A stretch of DNA of 64,000 nucleotides from Streptomyces sp. (GCF_019510245.1 NZ_JAEKKT010000121.1:41983-105982), one strand, 5' to 3'. Shown: positions 27,419-36,754, numbered from the stretch's first letter. Program-made: numbers and translations. The notes: generated by a model not told the origin, from the letters alone.

Positions 27419-28426
27419 ATGACCGCCGAGTACCGGATCGCCGAGAACCGCCTCGGCGGCGAACGAACCCTCGTCGTCTCCGCACCGGACGGCACGGCAC
27501 GTGCCGTCCTCGCCCTGTCCGGGGCGACCCTGCTGAGCTGGCAGGTCAGAAGCGAAGCGACCGGCCGGCTCACAGAACTGACGGACGGCTACCGCGACGA
27601 CAAGGAACTCCTGGTGCAGGACGGCGTACGCGCCGGCCTGCTGGCCCCCTTCCCCAACCGCGTCGCCGACGGCCGCTACCACCACGCCGACCAGGACCAC
27701 GACCTGCTCCCCGGCCACCACGGGGACAGGCTGATCTACCACGGCTTCGCCCGCGAGGCCCCCTTCGAACTCGCCCACGCCACCACGACAGCCGACTCCG
27801 CCCGACTCCTGCTGCACACCACGAGCATCAGACCGGGCCGCTACCCCGGCTACCCCTTCGCCATCGACCTCGCCGTCGAATACACCCTCACCGCCCGCGA
27901 GTTGGGCATCACGATCCGCGCGACGAACGTGGGCGGCAGCACCGCCCCCTACGCGGCGGGCTGGCACCCCTACTTCACCCTGTCCCGCCCCATCGACGAC
28001 CTGACCCTGCACATCCCCGCGCACACCCTGATCCGCACCGACGCAGCCCTCATTCCGCTGCCCGGCGAGGACGCCCTGCTCCCCCTGGACAACTGCCCCG
28101 GCATGGACTTCCGGACACCGAAACAGCTGAGCGACGCGGTCATCGACGCCTGCTACGCAGACCTGACCCCAGGCCCCGCCGGCCGGATCGAGACGGTACT
28201 GACCAACTCGGCGACCGGCGAGGAACTGCGGGTCTGGCAGCACAGCGGCTATATGCACGTCTTCACCGGCGATACCCTGGCCCGCGACCGTCGCGCCTCC
28301 ATCGCCCTCGAACCCGTCGAAACGATGACCAACGCGTTCAACCGCCCGGAACACGCCGCCGCCCTCGCTCTCGAACCCGGCCGAAGCCGCGCATTCGCCT
28401 TCGGCGTCGAGTACGCGGTCCCGTAA
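27419..28426 (+). CDS. Aldose 1-epimerase family protein
   Basis: This 335-residue enzyme belongs to the galactose-mutarotase superfamily and should interconvert alpha and beta anomers of an aldose. Family features are APFPNRVADGRY, the substrate His in YHGFAREAPF, the catalytic His in AAGWHPYFTL, and the C-terminal Glu region SIALEPVETMTNAFN. It starts 16 bases after the ATPase gene and completes the sugar operon. Its presence argues that the transported sugar may be an aldose such as galactose or glucose as well as, or rather than, fructose. Confidence 0.9.
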   Translation: MTAEYRIAENRLGGERTLVVSAPDGTARAVLALSGATLLSWQVRSEATGRLTELTDGYRDDKELLVQDGVRAGLLAPFPNRVADGRYHHADQDHDLLPGHHGDRLIYHGFAREAPFELAHATTTADSARLLLHTTSIRPGRYPGYPFAIDLAVEYTLTARELGITIRATNVGGSTAPYAAGWHPYFTLSRPIDDLTLHIPAHTLIRTDAALIPLPGEDALLPLDNCPGMDFRTPKQLSDAVIDACYADLTPGPAGRIETVLTNSATGEELRVWQHSGYMHVFTGDTLARDRRASIALEPVETMTNAFNRPEHAAALALEPGRSRAFAFGVEYAVP

Positions 28427-29148
28427 ACCTGCGGCGCCGACACGGCCTGATGCGTTGTCTCTGCCCGGCATCGGAGGTCACGCCCATGGCTTTCGCGTAC
28501 GTCCATCGTCGACGGGATACGCCAGAGCGAACCTGACCGAGGAGGCAGACGACGCTCCGCGTAGCCGACGCACGCGTGGTCGGGCAGTCAGACCACGTGA
28601 ATGGTCGAGCCACTAGCGCCTGGCCAGGCGCTTTGCTGGTGCCTTCAACGGCTCCGAGGGCGTGGTCTTCAAGGTCGGCCCGGCGGAACGGTTTGACCGC
28701 CTGCGACATGTGTCCCTCGTCAGGAGGCTGGGCAGCGGCAGCGGTCAGGACCACGACCCGTCCGAGCCCGAGCGGTGAACCGACCGTGAGGAACAGCGGC
28801 GCGCCGAGCGTCAGGGCGCTGGGGCCCTCCAGCGTGCGGATGATTGCCGAGTGTGTGGGCTTTCATCGCTCATGACGCTCGTTTGACGCTCCGAGGGTCT
28901 GATCGCCTGCCTCGGGAGCCAGAAAACACGCTCTGAACTGGTGTTTCTTCAACCCCCGCATGATCTGACGTGTTTGCGATGGCGCATCATGTGGAGTGCG
29001 TGGCCTGGAGCCTGCGACAAAGGGGCTGGGGCTTTGACCTGTGGAGCGCTGTTTTGACGCTTGTTCCGACGGTGTGCCGGACAGGACAGATCGGTCACGG
29101 TGCGGGGCGTGGCCGCGGACGGCAGGGCCGTCCAGGCGAGTGGCTCGT
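28427..29148. other. Non-coding stretch with repeat and methyltransferase relic
   Basis: No complete gene is supported in these 720 bases. At 28872-28893 lies a pair of TGACGCTC repeats 11 bp apart. At about 28966-29015 a plus-strand frame reads VFAMAHHVECVAW, which matches the C-terminal FPMTHHVECVA of the TrmA-like methyltransferase at 9.1 kb, with roughly three quarters of bases identical over about 48 bp. A minus-strand stretch at 28740-28860 reads LGAPLFLTVGSPLGLGRVV and may be a further relic that I cannot place. Confidence 0.5.
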
Positions 29149-29580
29149 TCACATGCCGTTCGACCGCGTCTCGGGTTCAAGCGTGGTCGAGTGGCTCCGA
29201 GATGTCGCACAGGCGCCTGTGCCGCGGCTGAGCGCAGCGTGCACTGTGGGGAACACGGGGAGCAGCGTGTCGAGGCCGAGGAGGCGCCACACCTGCTGGT
29301 AATGGTCGCTGAGGGCGGCGAGGCGCAACGTGCCCGCATGGTTGTCGAGCGCGCGCGACAGCGTGATGATCATGCTGACGCCCGAGGAGTCGAGGTAGTG
29401 CACGTCGGAGGCGTCGAGTACGAGGGTGGCGCAGCCCTCCCTGATCAGGTCCTGGCACCGGGCGCCGATGTCGGAGGCGTTGTCGTAGTCGACCTCGGTC
29501 GGCAGTCGGACGACCGTCGTGTCCGCGTGCCGTACGAGCACTCTCAGCATCGAGAACCGACTCCCATCCAGATCGTTCAT
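29149..29580 (-). CDS. STAS-domain anti-sigma factor antagonist
   Basis: This 143-residue protein has a STAS domain at about residues 10-110. The segment LVLDASDVHYLDSSGVSMII contains the Ser expected to be phosphorylated by an HATPase anti-sigma kinase (DSSG, near residue 65). Unphosphorylated STAS proteins bind the anti-sigma factor and free the sigma factor. The ATG at 29580 was chosen; 29550 (MLRVLV) is an alternative. It is the last gene of a minus-strand set with two MEDS-domain proteins, 127 bases downstream of the RsbA-like gene. The Thr/Ser-rich C-terminal tail is outside the domain. Confidence 0.87.
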   Translation of the reverse strand: MNDLDGSRFSMLRVLVRHADTTVVRLPTEVDYDNASDIGARCQDLIREGCATLVLDASDVHYLDSSGVSMIITLSRALDNHAGTLRLAALSDHYQQVWRLLGLDTLLPVFPTVHAALSRGTGACATSRSHSTTLEPETRSNGM

Positions 29581-29707
29581 GCCTGTGCCACCGGCGCCTT
29601 TCTGCTTGTCGCCGCCCGGTGACACCACCGCGCCTACCCTGGGGCGACGTCGGTCACGCGTGCCTTTCAGTGCTGGGGTCGTCAGTGGACCGCCGGCACC
29701 GGCGGGC

Positions 29708-30658
29708 TCAGTCGCGCAGTTCGGTGTGCAGGCGGATCGTGGTCCCTTCGTCCGGTGTGGACCGGATCTCGACGAGATCGCAGAGCTGGTGGACGAGCCA
29801 CAGCCCGCGTCCCCCCACCTGCCCGGCGGTCGGCATCGTACGTCCGGCCAGTGGGTCCTCCAGGTAGCCGGCGTCGCGGAACTCGCAGACGAGCCGTCGC
29901 TCCTCGCTCCAGGTGCGCAGCACGCCTTGTCCGCCGCCGTGGCGGATGCTGTTGGTGGCCACCTCGGTCGCGGCCAGATGCAGTTCGCGCAGGCGCCCAC
30001 CGGTCAGGCCGTGCTGTTCGGCGCAGGCAGCGATCTTCTCCCGGAGGGCGGGCAGGTCGCCGCTGGTGTAGACGAACTCGTCGTACGGGTCACAGGGGTC
30101 GGTGAGGGCAACGAACGCATAGGGTGCCCGCGCGTCGTAGTCCTCGCTCAGCACCGTCCGGCCGTCTGTGCGGATATGGGGGTGGCAGCGTGCCATGTCG
30201 GCCAGGGCGGCCTGGTCGCGTGCGACGTCGTAGGGGCACAGCAGCCACCAGGCCGGGCCCTGGGCGAACGCCCTGTTGAGCAGCCATTCGTGGTAGCGCA
30301 GTTCCTCGGCCTCAGCAGCATTGCGGGCCTTGTCCCAGGGGGATTCGCCGATCCCGCGGACGGGCCGGCCCTCCGCGACGTGTTCCTTGATCCATCCTTG
30401 CCAGGCAGCGATGAGCCGCCCCGGATGATGCGCCACCCGGCTGGTGTCGACATAGCGGACGGTGTCGGTCTCACGGATCTCCGCACGCAGCAATGACGCC
30501 TTTTCCTGCGGCACGGCCACGACGACGGCCTCGTCCCCGTCGAGCGCTTCCTGGATGAAACCCACAGCGCCCGCGACGAATTCATCGCTGCCCGAGTACG
30601 GATACAGCTCATGCCGGTATCCAGTGCCTTCGAGGGGGGTGGACGAAGAGGAGGTCAA
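29708..30658 (-). CDS. MEDS-domain anti-sigma factor kinase, RsbA-like
   Basis: This 316-residue protein joins an N-terminal MEDS sensory domain (about 10-160; YRHELYPYSGSDEFVAGAV) to a C-terminal HATPase_c_2 domain of the RsbW/SpoIIAB kind. The ATP-binding N box is LAATEVATNSIRHGGG (near 234), and the G box is GGRGLWLVHQLCD. It should hold a SigB/F-type sigma factor and phosphorylate the STAS antagonist. No ATG or GTG fits; the TTG at 30658 overlaps the upstream stop as TTGA, so I take it as the start. A longer upstream frame is overlap only. Confidence 0.8.
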   Translation of the reverse strand: MTSSSSTPLEGTGYRHELYPYSGSDEFVAGAVGFIQEALDGDEAVVVAVPQEKASLLRAEIRETDTVRYVDTSRVAHHPGRLIAAWQGWIKEHVAEGRPVRGIGESPWDKARNAAEAEELRYHEWLLNRAFAQGPAWWLLCPYDVARDQAALADMARCHPHIRTDGRTVLSEDYDARAPYAFVALTDPCDPYDEFVYTSGDLPALREKIAACAEQHGLTGGRLRELHLAATEVATNSIRHGGGQGVLRTWSEERRLVCEFRDAGYLEDPLAGRTMPTAGQVGGRGLWLVHQLCDLVEIRSTPDEGTTIRLHTELRD

Positions 30659-31437
30659 GGTGTCATCACCACCGGAACGTCGGCGACTGCGAAGCCGGAC
30701 AGCTTCCAGGCGAGCCGCACGGTCTCGTTGGTGCCTTCCAGGATGACCTTGCGATCCGGAAGGTGCCTGGCGGCATTGGCCAGCGCGCTCATCCCGGCGG
30801 CATCGAAAAATTCCAGGGTCTGACAGAGCAGACGCACCGTCGGCGAGTGAGCGAGGAGGGTGCACAGGATGGTGCCGAAGGCCACCGCGCCGTCGCTGTC
30901 GACGGTCCCGGTCACCGTCCAGCCTTCCTGCTCGGTTCGGTACACCCGGAACGCGGGTGAGACCGGACGGCTGCCCAGATGATGCGGATGCACACAACTG
31001 ATCTGCTGCAGAGCCGGCAGGTCCCAGTCGGCACCGCTGTAGGCGCAGACCACCATGGCTCCGGTGTCGGCGGCGAACTCCTCGAGATCGAGCTCGCTGC
31101 GCAGCCACTCGCCGTTCCGGTCCGCGCGAGGGCCGGGGACGACGTGGTGCAGCACGCGGAGGGACCTGAACCCCTCCCGGTCCGCCGTTACCGCCTCCCG
31201 ACGCACCGCGGAGAGAAGGGAACCCTGCAACCGGGCGGGGTCGAGTACAAGCGGTGCGAACTCGCTCTCCGCCCGCGGGACGGGGCCGACGATCACGACC
31301 TTGTCCCCGTGCAACGCACCGTCCGCGACGAACGCCCGGCTGCGGTCGATGACGTCGTCGGCAGGATCCAACAGGTGACAGACATGATCGCCGGTGTCGA
31401 CCTCGTCAAGGGTTGGCAGTACGCGCGGCGTTCTCAC
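30655..31437 (-). CDS. MEDS-STAS fusion protein
   Basis: This 260-residue protein carries a MEDS domain (about residues 12-165; TGDHVCHLLDPADDV) fused to a C-terminal STAS domain (about 175-258). At the usual phosphorylation site it reads FFDAAGMSAL: Ala replaces the phosphorylatable Ser of DSSG. It could therefore be a constitutively unphosphorylated antagonist or a sensor that binds the kinase without being switched. GGAGGAG precedes the GTG start. It is translationally coupled to the RsbA-like gene and leads the operon. Confidence 0.82.
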   Translation of the reverse strand: MRTPRVLPTLDEVDTGDHVCHLLDPADDVIDRSRAFVADGALHGDKVVIVGPVPRAESEFAPLVLDPARLQGSLLSAVRREAVTADREGFRSLRVLHHVVPGPRADRNGEWLRSELDLEEFAADTGAMVVCAYSGADWDLPALQQISCVHPHHLGSRPVSPAFRVYRTEQEGWTVTGTVDSDGAVAFGTILCTLLAHSPTVRLLCQTLEFFDAAGMSALANAARHLPDRKVILEGTNETVRLAWKLSGFAVADVPVVMTP

Positions 31438-31554
31438 TACTCCTCCCTCGCTCCTCCCTCACTCTACTGCTCCCGTAACCGGCACTCTCGGGCCAGTCTT
31501 TATCAGGCTGGGCCGGCTCGAAGTAGCCCTGATGTTCCCCTCACCGGTCCTGCG

Positions 31555-32256
31555 TCAGCGGCTCGGGCCGGAGTCGTCGTCGTGGGAAGAGCGCCGTGGT
31601 CCCCTGCCGCGTGGAGCGGAGTCCTCCTCTTGCCCTTCCAACAGCTCGAGGAGCGCGGCGTCCGCCCTCTTCTGGTCTTCCTTCGTCAGCTCGACCGGTG
31701 CGTTGTTGTAGACGGTGTAGTGATCCGGATCGATGATGTTGGCGGCCCGCAGGGTGAACGTCAGTAGGCGGCGCCACCCCTTGCGGTGCCCGACCCTTGC
31801 CTGCAGCTGGACCTTGTAGTCACGGGCTTCCGGCATGAACCCGGAGAAGGGCGCCTCGAACTCGATGAAGAGTTGCTGCGCCTCTCTGCCGGGCACGACG
31901 AAACCGGCCGGCAGCTTTGCATCCTCGTCCGGCCCCGGCTGGAGGCGAGACGGTGAGGACACCCACAGCAGCGGCAGATGAGAAGCGGGCTCGTCGGGGA
32001 AGGTCAGGATGAGGTCCTGCACGACTATCGGCTTGGGGCCGGTGTTGTGAAGGACGAGCGGGAGCCGAAGGCGGGCGGTGGACGAGCGGATGATCGCTGC
32101 GAAGGAATGAGGCTCCCACGTCTTCAGGCAGCCCTGTCTGGCGTTGAGCCACCAGAACGACGCGACGGTGAAGAGCAATGCGCTGACCGATACGACACCG
32201 GCGCCTGTGAGTGATGAGGGCGCGGCCTGATAGGCCGCGGTCATCAGGGGAGCCAC
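31555..32256 (-). CDS. Hypothetical membrane-anchored protein
   Basis: This 233-residue protein is not recognised. One membrane helix near residues 20-36 (VVSVSALLFTVASFWWL) anchors it, followed by a soluble beta-rich domain (LRLPLVLHNTGPKPIVVQDL is the clearest block) that resembles an immunoglobulin-like fold, and a charged, Arg/Ser-rich C terminus. Start codons at 32256 and 32244 are both possible. It is separated from the MEDS operon by about 117 bases and probably has its own promoter. The function is unknown. Confidence 0.6.
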   Translation of the reverse strand: MAPLMTAAYQAAPSSLTGAGVVSVSALLFTVASFWWLNARQGCLKTWEPHSFAAIIRSSTARLRLPLVLHNTGPKPIVVQDLILTFPDEPASHLPLLWVSSPSRLQPGPDEDAKLPAGFVVPGREAQQLFIEFEAPFSGFMPEARDYKVQLQARVGHRKGWRRLLTFTLRAANIIDPDHYTVYNNAPVELTKEDQKRADAALLELLEGQEEDSAPRGRGPRRSSHDDDSGPSR

Positions 32257-32384
32257 AGATTCAGTCTGCCAGCCTCGGCGTGAGTTCGCTAACAGGACTC
32301 AGGAGCCTGAGCCGCCGGCGCACAGCAGCCGGAAAGCGGGACCGTCTGCGTGCCGCAGGCGGCCGGTGCGGTCCTCAGCCGACG

Positions 32385-32585
32385 TCACGAGCCTGGCGGG
32401 ACCGGGCCGAGAGCCACGCCGATGGCGCCCGCCAGCTCCAGCGCACCGATCACCCGGTGGGAGGCGGTGGTGAATCCGGCGTGGGCGGCCGGCGCGGGCA
32501 TCGGACCGAGCGCCATGATCTTGGCTATGCCCCCTCAGGGCGAAGACCAGCACGATCAACAGGCCAGGGCGGCGGTGAGGCTCAT
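32385..32585 (-). pseudogene. DoxX-family membrane protein, frameshifted and truncated
   Basis: The frame opens with MSLTAALAC, then the next frame reads LIVLVFALRG, and a third reads AKIMALGPMPAPAAHAGF and TTASHRVIGALELAGAIGVA before a stop at 32385. These blocks are the ordered pieces of a DoxX protein. At least two frameshifts are needed, and the last two helices are missing. Confidence 0.6.
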
Positions 32586-33412
32586 GAGGCGTCCTTGAGG
32601 GTGTGCGGATGACGGGCCCGGCGGCGTTCGACTCCCAGCCCGGCGAAGAACGCGACCAGATCCGGGTTGTCGACCACCGAGGGGTTGAGGACCTGCTCGG
32701 CGGGGCGAGGCGCCGGTGCGGACGGCGTCGCGGAGCCTCTCGCGCAGGGTGTCGTCCGGCGTTGGCGCTGACCGCGCCGTAGGGTTGCGACGGCTTCTGC
32801 GCGGGCCGGTGCCAGGGTGGTGCGGATCTCGTCCTCTCCCAGGTGGCGGCGTCCCCAGGCGGTGAGCAGCGGTAGTGGTCGCCCATCGTCCATGCCGCCG
32901 GCACCATCCGTGGCATCGCCTCGATCGGGTCGGCGTCCGGGGTACGGGCTGCGGCGGTCTGGTCCTTGACGGTCTCGACATGGCCGCTCCCGCGCGTGCA
33001 CCGGAGACGGGCCGTGATGCTTGCCGGCGCCACCCTGACCTCCACGCCCGCCCGCACCATCCCTGGGGAAGCAGCCCTTCGCTGGGCGCGTACTCAATGC
33101 TTCCCGAAACGTTGCGCTCCGGCTGGGTCAATATCTGTGCCCGCGAACTGAGATTTCAACGGAACGGGCAGCCAGATTCTCTACCGCATTAAGTGGAGCG
33201 GGATTCCTCACCGCACACAGGCCGCTGCGGCGTGCTACTGTCGGTGTCAGTTGCAGTTGTGGTTCCCAAAACTTCAAGCGCCCTCCGGCCGGCACCTGTG
33301 CCACTGGAAGCGCTTTTGTTATCCGGTTCTTTTTCCGGGCGGGGTGATCATCGCGGCGACACGGGGTCCGCGCAGCGCGGATCCCGATGCACTGCCCCAA
33401 AGGAGAAATGAC
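32586..33412. other. Decayed coding DNA and cold-shock leader
   Basis: On the minus strand between about 32590 and 33130 fragments in different frames look protein-like, for example WGRRHLGEDEIRTTLAPARA, and AEQVLNPSVVDNPDLVAFFA just before the DoxX relic. I cannot assign them, and no single frame spans them. From about 33200 the DNA becomes richer in A/T and forms the leader of the cold-shock gene, with a hairpin GGGTCCGCG/CGCGGATCCC near 33364-33385. Confidence 0.4.
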
Positions 33413-33616
33413 ATGGCTGCTGGTACCGTGAAGTGGTTCAACGCGGAAAAGGGCTTCGGCTTCATCGAGCAGGACGGTGGCGGCGCTGATGTGTTCGCCC
33501 ACTACTCGAACATTGCCACCCAGGGCTTCCGTGAGCTGCTGGAGGGCCAGAAGGTGACCTTCGACATCGCGCAGGGCCAGAAGGGCCCGACGGCCGAGAA
33601 CATCGTTCCCGCCTGA
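33413..33616 (+). CDS. CspA-family cold-shock protein
   Basis: This 67-residue protein is a complete cold-shock domain that binds single-stranded RNA and DNA and melts secondary structure. RNP1 is KGFGFIEQ and RNP2 is VFAHYS; the N-terminal [13 protein letters not shown] is typical. AAGGAGA lies before the ATG, and a long leader of about 200 bases precedes it, as in many cold-shock genes whose leader refolds at low temperature. A strong terminator follows. The DEAD-box helicase gene next door fits joint action on RNA in the cold. Confidence 0.96.
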   Translation: MAAGTVKWFNAEKGFGFIEQDGGGADVFAHYSNIATQGFRELLEGQKVTFDIAQGQKGPTAENIVPA

Positions 33617-33636
33617 CGCTGACTGTCGCGTACTTG

Positions 33637-33676
33637 TAGCTGGGGCCCGCGTCCTTCGGGGTGCGGGCCCCAGCTA
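33637..33676 (+). terminator. Strong terminator after the cold-shock gene
   Basis: TAGCTGGGGCCCGC pairs perfectly with GCGGGCCCCAGCTA over 14 bp around a 12-base loop, 20 bases after the stop. Confidence 0.9.
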
Positions 33677-33964
33677 CTCGCGTTTTCCCGCAGTGGTTTC
33701 GCCTGCGGACGACAACCAGGAAACCCGTAGGCTCACCGCATACGGAGCATCCTTCAGGGGTGCGTGCCTCTCTTCACGGCTTCATCGCGGTGGACTCCCG
33801 AACATTACGTCCGCTTCGCGCCACTGATTCCAGCTCCTGCGCCCGCACGGATTTTTCGTCGGCCAGATTCGCTTTCGCATTCCACCGGTCCATTCTTGCA
33901 ATTCTCTGTGCTGCTGATCGCTGCGGGAATTCCTTGATATGTGCCGCATCGAGGAAGGTTCCGC

Positions 33965-35461
33965 ATGAACCGCACACGCACGAACGACCGCTTCACCCGC
34001 ACCCGTAACGGCAGTGCCGAATCCGGAAGGGGCGGCAGCCGATTCGGTTCGTCGGCCGGGAGCCGCTCCGCCGGGCCGAGCCGTTCCGGTGGTCACGGCC
34101 GCCGGCCCGCCGCGGTCCAAGGGGAGTTCGCGCTGCCCAGGACGATCACTCCCGCGCTCCCCGCCGTGGAGGGCTTCGCCGATCTCGACATGCCCAGGGC
34201 GCTGCTGGGCGCGCTCAGTTCGCAAGGCGTGACCGTACCCTTCCCGATCCAGGCCGCGACCCTGCCGAATTCCCTCGCCGGCCGCGACGTACTGGGCCGT
34301 GGCCGCACCGGCTCCGGCAAGACCCTCGCCTTCGGGCTGGCGGTGCTGGCCCGTACGGCCGGTCAGCGCGCCGATGCCGGGCAGCCGCTGGGGCTGATCC
34401 TCGTACCCACGCGTGAGCTGGCGCAGCAGGTCACCGACGCGCTCGCCCCGTACGCCCGCTCCGTGAGGCTGCGGCTGGCCACGGTGGTGGGCGGAATGCC
34501 GATCGGCCGGCAGGCGAGCGCGCTGCGCGGTGGGGCCGAGGTCGTCGTCGCCACACCGGGACGCCTCAAAGACCTCATCGACCGCGGCGACTGCCGGCTG
34601 GACCAGGTTTCCATCACCGTCCTCGACGAGGCCGACCAGATGGCCGACATGGGCTTCATGCCGCAGGTCACCGCCCTTCTCGACCAGGTCCGCCCCGATG
34701 GCCAGCGCATGCTGTTCTCCGCCACTCTGGACCGTAACGTCGACCTGCTCGTGCGGCGCTACCTCAGCGACCCCGTCGTGCATTCCGTCGACCCCTCGGC
34801 CGGCGCGGTCACGACGATGGAGCACCACGTGCTCCACGTTCACGGCGCCGACAAGCACACGGCTACCACCCAGATCGCCGCACGCGACGGCCGCGTGATC
34901 ATGTTCCTCGACACCAAGCGCGCCGTCGACGGCCTCACCGAGCACCTCCTGAACAGCGGGGTACGGGCCGCAGCCCTGCACGGCGGGAAGTCACAGCCAC
35001 AGCGCACCCGCACGCTGGCACAGTTCAAGGCGGGACACGTCAACGTGCTGGTAGCGACCAACGTCGCGGCGCGCGGCATCCACGTCGACAACCTCGACCT
35101 CGTCGTCAACGTCGACCCGCCGACCGACCACAAGGACTACCTCCACCGCGGCGGCCGTACCGCCCGCGCAGGAGAGTCCGGCAGCGTCGTCACCCTGGTC
35201 ACCCCCAACCAGCGCCGCAGCATGGCCCGCCTCATGGCAGCGGCCGGCATCGTCCCGCAGACCACCCAGGTCCGCGTCGGTGAAGAGGCCCTGCACCGCA
35301 TCACCGGCGCCCAGGCCCCCTCCGGCATCCCGGTCGTCATCACCGCACCGGTGGTCGAACGCCCCAAGAAGCGCGGCGCCACCTCACGCGGCCGACGCCG
35401 CCCCGTCTCGGCGGCCCGCCGCGCGCCCGTACGGCAGTCCACCGCCGGTGCCGCGGCATAG
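33965..35461 (+). CDS. DEAD-box ATP-dependent RNA helicase
   Basis: This 498-residue RNA helicase starts at ATG 33965 after GAGGAAGG. A basic, Gly/Arg/Ser-rich extension of about 60 residues leads to the core. Motifs in order are the Q motif region (VPFPIQAATLPNSLAGRDV), I (GRTGSGKT), Ia (PTRELAQQV), Ib (TPGRL), II as DEAD in LDEADQMADMGF, III (SAT), IV (IMFLDTKRAVDGL), V (VATNVAARGIHV) and VI (HRGGRTARAG). A basic tail follows. The leader at 33677-33964 is long and unusually A/T-rich, like that of the cold-shock gene, so cold induction is likely. Confidence 0.95.
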   Translation: MNRTRTNDRFTRTRNGSAESGRGGSRFGSSAGSRSAGPSRSGGHGRRPAAVQGEFALPRTITPALPAVEGFADLDMPRALLGALSSQGVTVPFPIQAATLPNSLAGRDVLGRGRTGSGKTLAFGLAVLARTAGQRADAGQPLGLILVPTRELAQQVTDALAPYARSVRLRLATVVGGMPIGRQASALRGGAEVVVATPGRLKDLIDRGDCRLDQVSITVLDEADQMADMGFMPQVTALLDQVRPDGQRMLFSATLDRNVDLLVRRYLSDPVVHSVDPSAGAVTTMEHHVLHVHGADKHTATTQIAARDGRVIMFLDTKRAVDGLTEHLLNSGVRAAALHGGKSQPQRTRTLAQFKAGHVNVLVATNVAARGIHVDNLDLVVNVDPPTDHKDYLHRGGRTARAGESGSVVTLVTPNQRRSMARLMAAAGIVPQTTQVRVGEEALHRITGAQAPSGIPVVITAPVVERPKKRGATSRGRRRPVSAARRAPVRQSTAGAAA

Positions 35462-35507
35462 CACCTTGGTGATCAGGAAGCCGGCCCAACTCCGCAGGAG
35501 GCACCCT

Positions 35508-35912
35508 TTGACGCTGGACCAGACGCAGTTCCGCCCGGCGAGCGCCCACCCCGCGCACAGCACGGTGGCCGACAGCATGGACGCGGGCGGACCGCAGGTC
35601 TGGGGGGACATGACCGTGGAGGTGGCACTGTCCGTGATGGCCGCCGCCCGTACAGGTCATCTGGTCGTCTGCGACGAGGACGGTATGCGCACCGGCCTGG
35701 TCACCCGGGACCGGCTCACGGCCGTTCGTGACGGTTCCGGATACACGGACCGGGTCCGCCTGTGTGACGTCGTCGACGTCATCGGGCCCTTCGCCGCGCC
35801 GCCGGCCACGAGGGCCGAAGCCGGGCGTGCGATGCGCTGCCGCCGGCTAGGGGCCCCGCCCGTGGTCGACGGACGCGGCAACGCTCTGGGCGTCGTCGCC
35901 CTCTCTCGCTGA
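35508..35912 (+). CDS. CBS-domain protein
   Basis: This 134-residue protein carries a pair of CBS motifs that normally bind adenine nucleotides: WGDMTVEVALSVMAAARTGH with LVVCDEDGMRTGLVTRDRL, then ATRAEAGRAMRCRRLGAPPV and VDGRGNALGVVALS. The second unit is short. The start is TTG at 35508, six bases after a perfect AGGAGG; the open frame continues upstream into the helicase gene without a better start. It lies 46 bases after the helicase and may be co-transcribed. The regulated partner is unknown. Confidence 0.8.
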   Translation: MTLDQTQFRPASAHPAHSTVADSMDAGGPQVWGDMTVEVALSVMAAARTGHLVVCDEDGMRTGLVTRDRLTAVRDGSGYTDRVRLCDVVDVIGPFAAPPATRAEAGRAMRCRRLGAPPVVDGRGNALGVVALSR

Positions 35913-36167
35913 ACCGCCCTCACCCCTGCCCGCCCCCGTCTGGGCGTAGTCCTCAGGGCCATGACCCGACTCGGTGCCGATGGCGGAGCCGTTGTTCTTG
36001 CCGGCGATCAGGTCGCCTTCCCGTGGCCGGGGGACAGCCGGTCGGCGGCCTCGGCGGGCCGTTCGCTGATGACCACAGGGTGCACGCACCGCGATCGACG
36101 GGCTGCCGAGTGCCGGTGCGGGCGGCGCATCGCGCGTCCGGTCCGAAGGGCCCGGTCAGCTCGCACC
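35913..36167. other. Short non-coding stretch
   Basis: I see no gene here. A minus-strand frame reads AGKNNGSAIGTESGHGPEDY, which looks protein-like but cannot be placed. Confidence 0.3.
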
Positions 36168-36660
36168 TCAGTTCCCCGCGGCCTTGGACGTAAGAACTCC
36201 GCTGCGGGGCATGTGGTCCTGGAGGAAGTCCCGCAGCCTGGGATTCTGGCTGGTCTTGCTGGTCTTGCGGGGCTCGGGGCGCGGTGAGCGGGCGTCCGTG
36301 CGGCGCTGGGCGGCGTGCGGACGGTAGTGCCGGCCGCCGTTGGGCGTGAGCGTGCGGTTGCGGCGGATCTCCCGGCTCACGGTGGAGGGACTGCGGTCGA
36401 ACTCGGCCGCGCTGGCCCGGACGGACGCCTTCTGCCGGAGCCGGTCAGCCAGGTGGATGCGGTCGGCCTCGGTGAAGGCAGCGCGACGGGCCGACGGGGT
36501 TCCGCAGGGCGAGCCGGGGGTTCGGGTGCTTGCCAGGGCGGCCCCGTGTCCACGATGGGCGGGGCTGCCCTGTACCGCTGTATGCCTGCCGGACGTAGAG
36601 CCAACGCTTGCCGGTGCGGCGGTCGATGCCGATGATCCGGCAGGCTTCCGTGTTCCCTAT
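36168..36660 (-). pseudogene. IS30-family transposase, 5' fragment with frameshifts
   Basis: Minus-strand fragments in order read NTEACRIIGIDRRTGKRW, then AAFTEADRIHLADRL, then FDRSPSTVSREIRRNRT, followed by HYRPHAAQRRTDARSPRP. These are the N-terminal helix-turn-helix regions of an IS30 transposase. At least one frameshift separates the first two blocks, and the frame ends at 36168 before the DDE catalytic domain. No terminal inverted repeats were found. It is a dead remnant. Confidence 0.7.
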
Positions 36661-36754
36661 TGCAGGATCCGTGAGCCGAAGTGTTCCTCCCGCTCACGGT
36701 CCGGGTTCCCCGGCCCCTGAGGCCGCCGGTGGGGCCTCGCTGTGTGGCCGTGGG

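Noticed and set aside
28740..28860. Minus-strand LGAPLFLTVGSPLGLGRVV as a hydrolase or transporter remnant
   Set aside because: It looks protein-like, but no family motif is complete and no neighbouring frame continues it.
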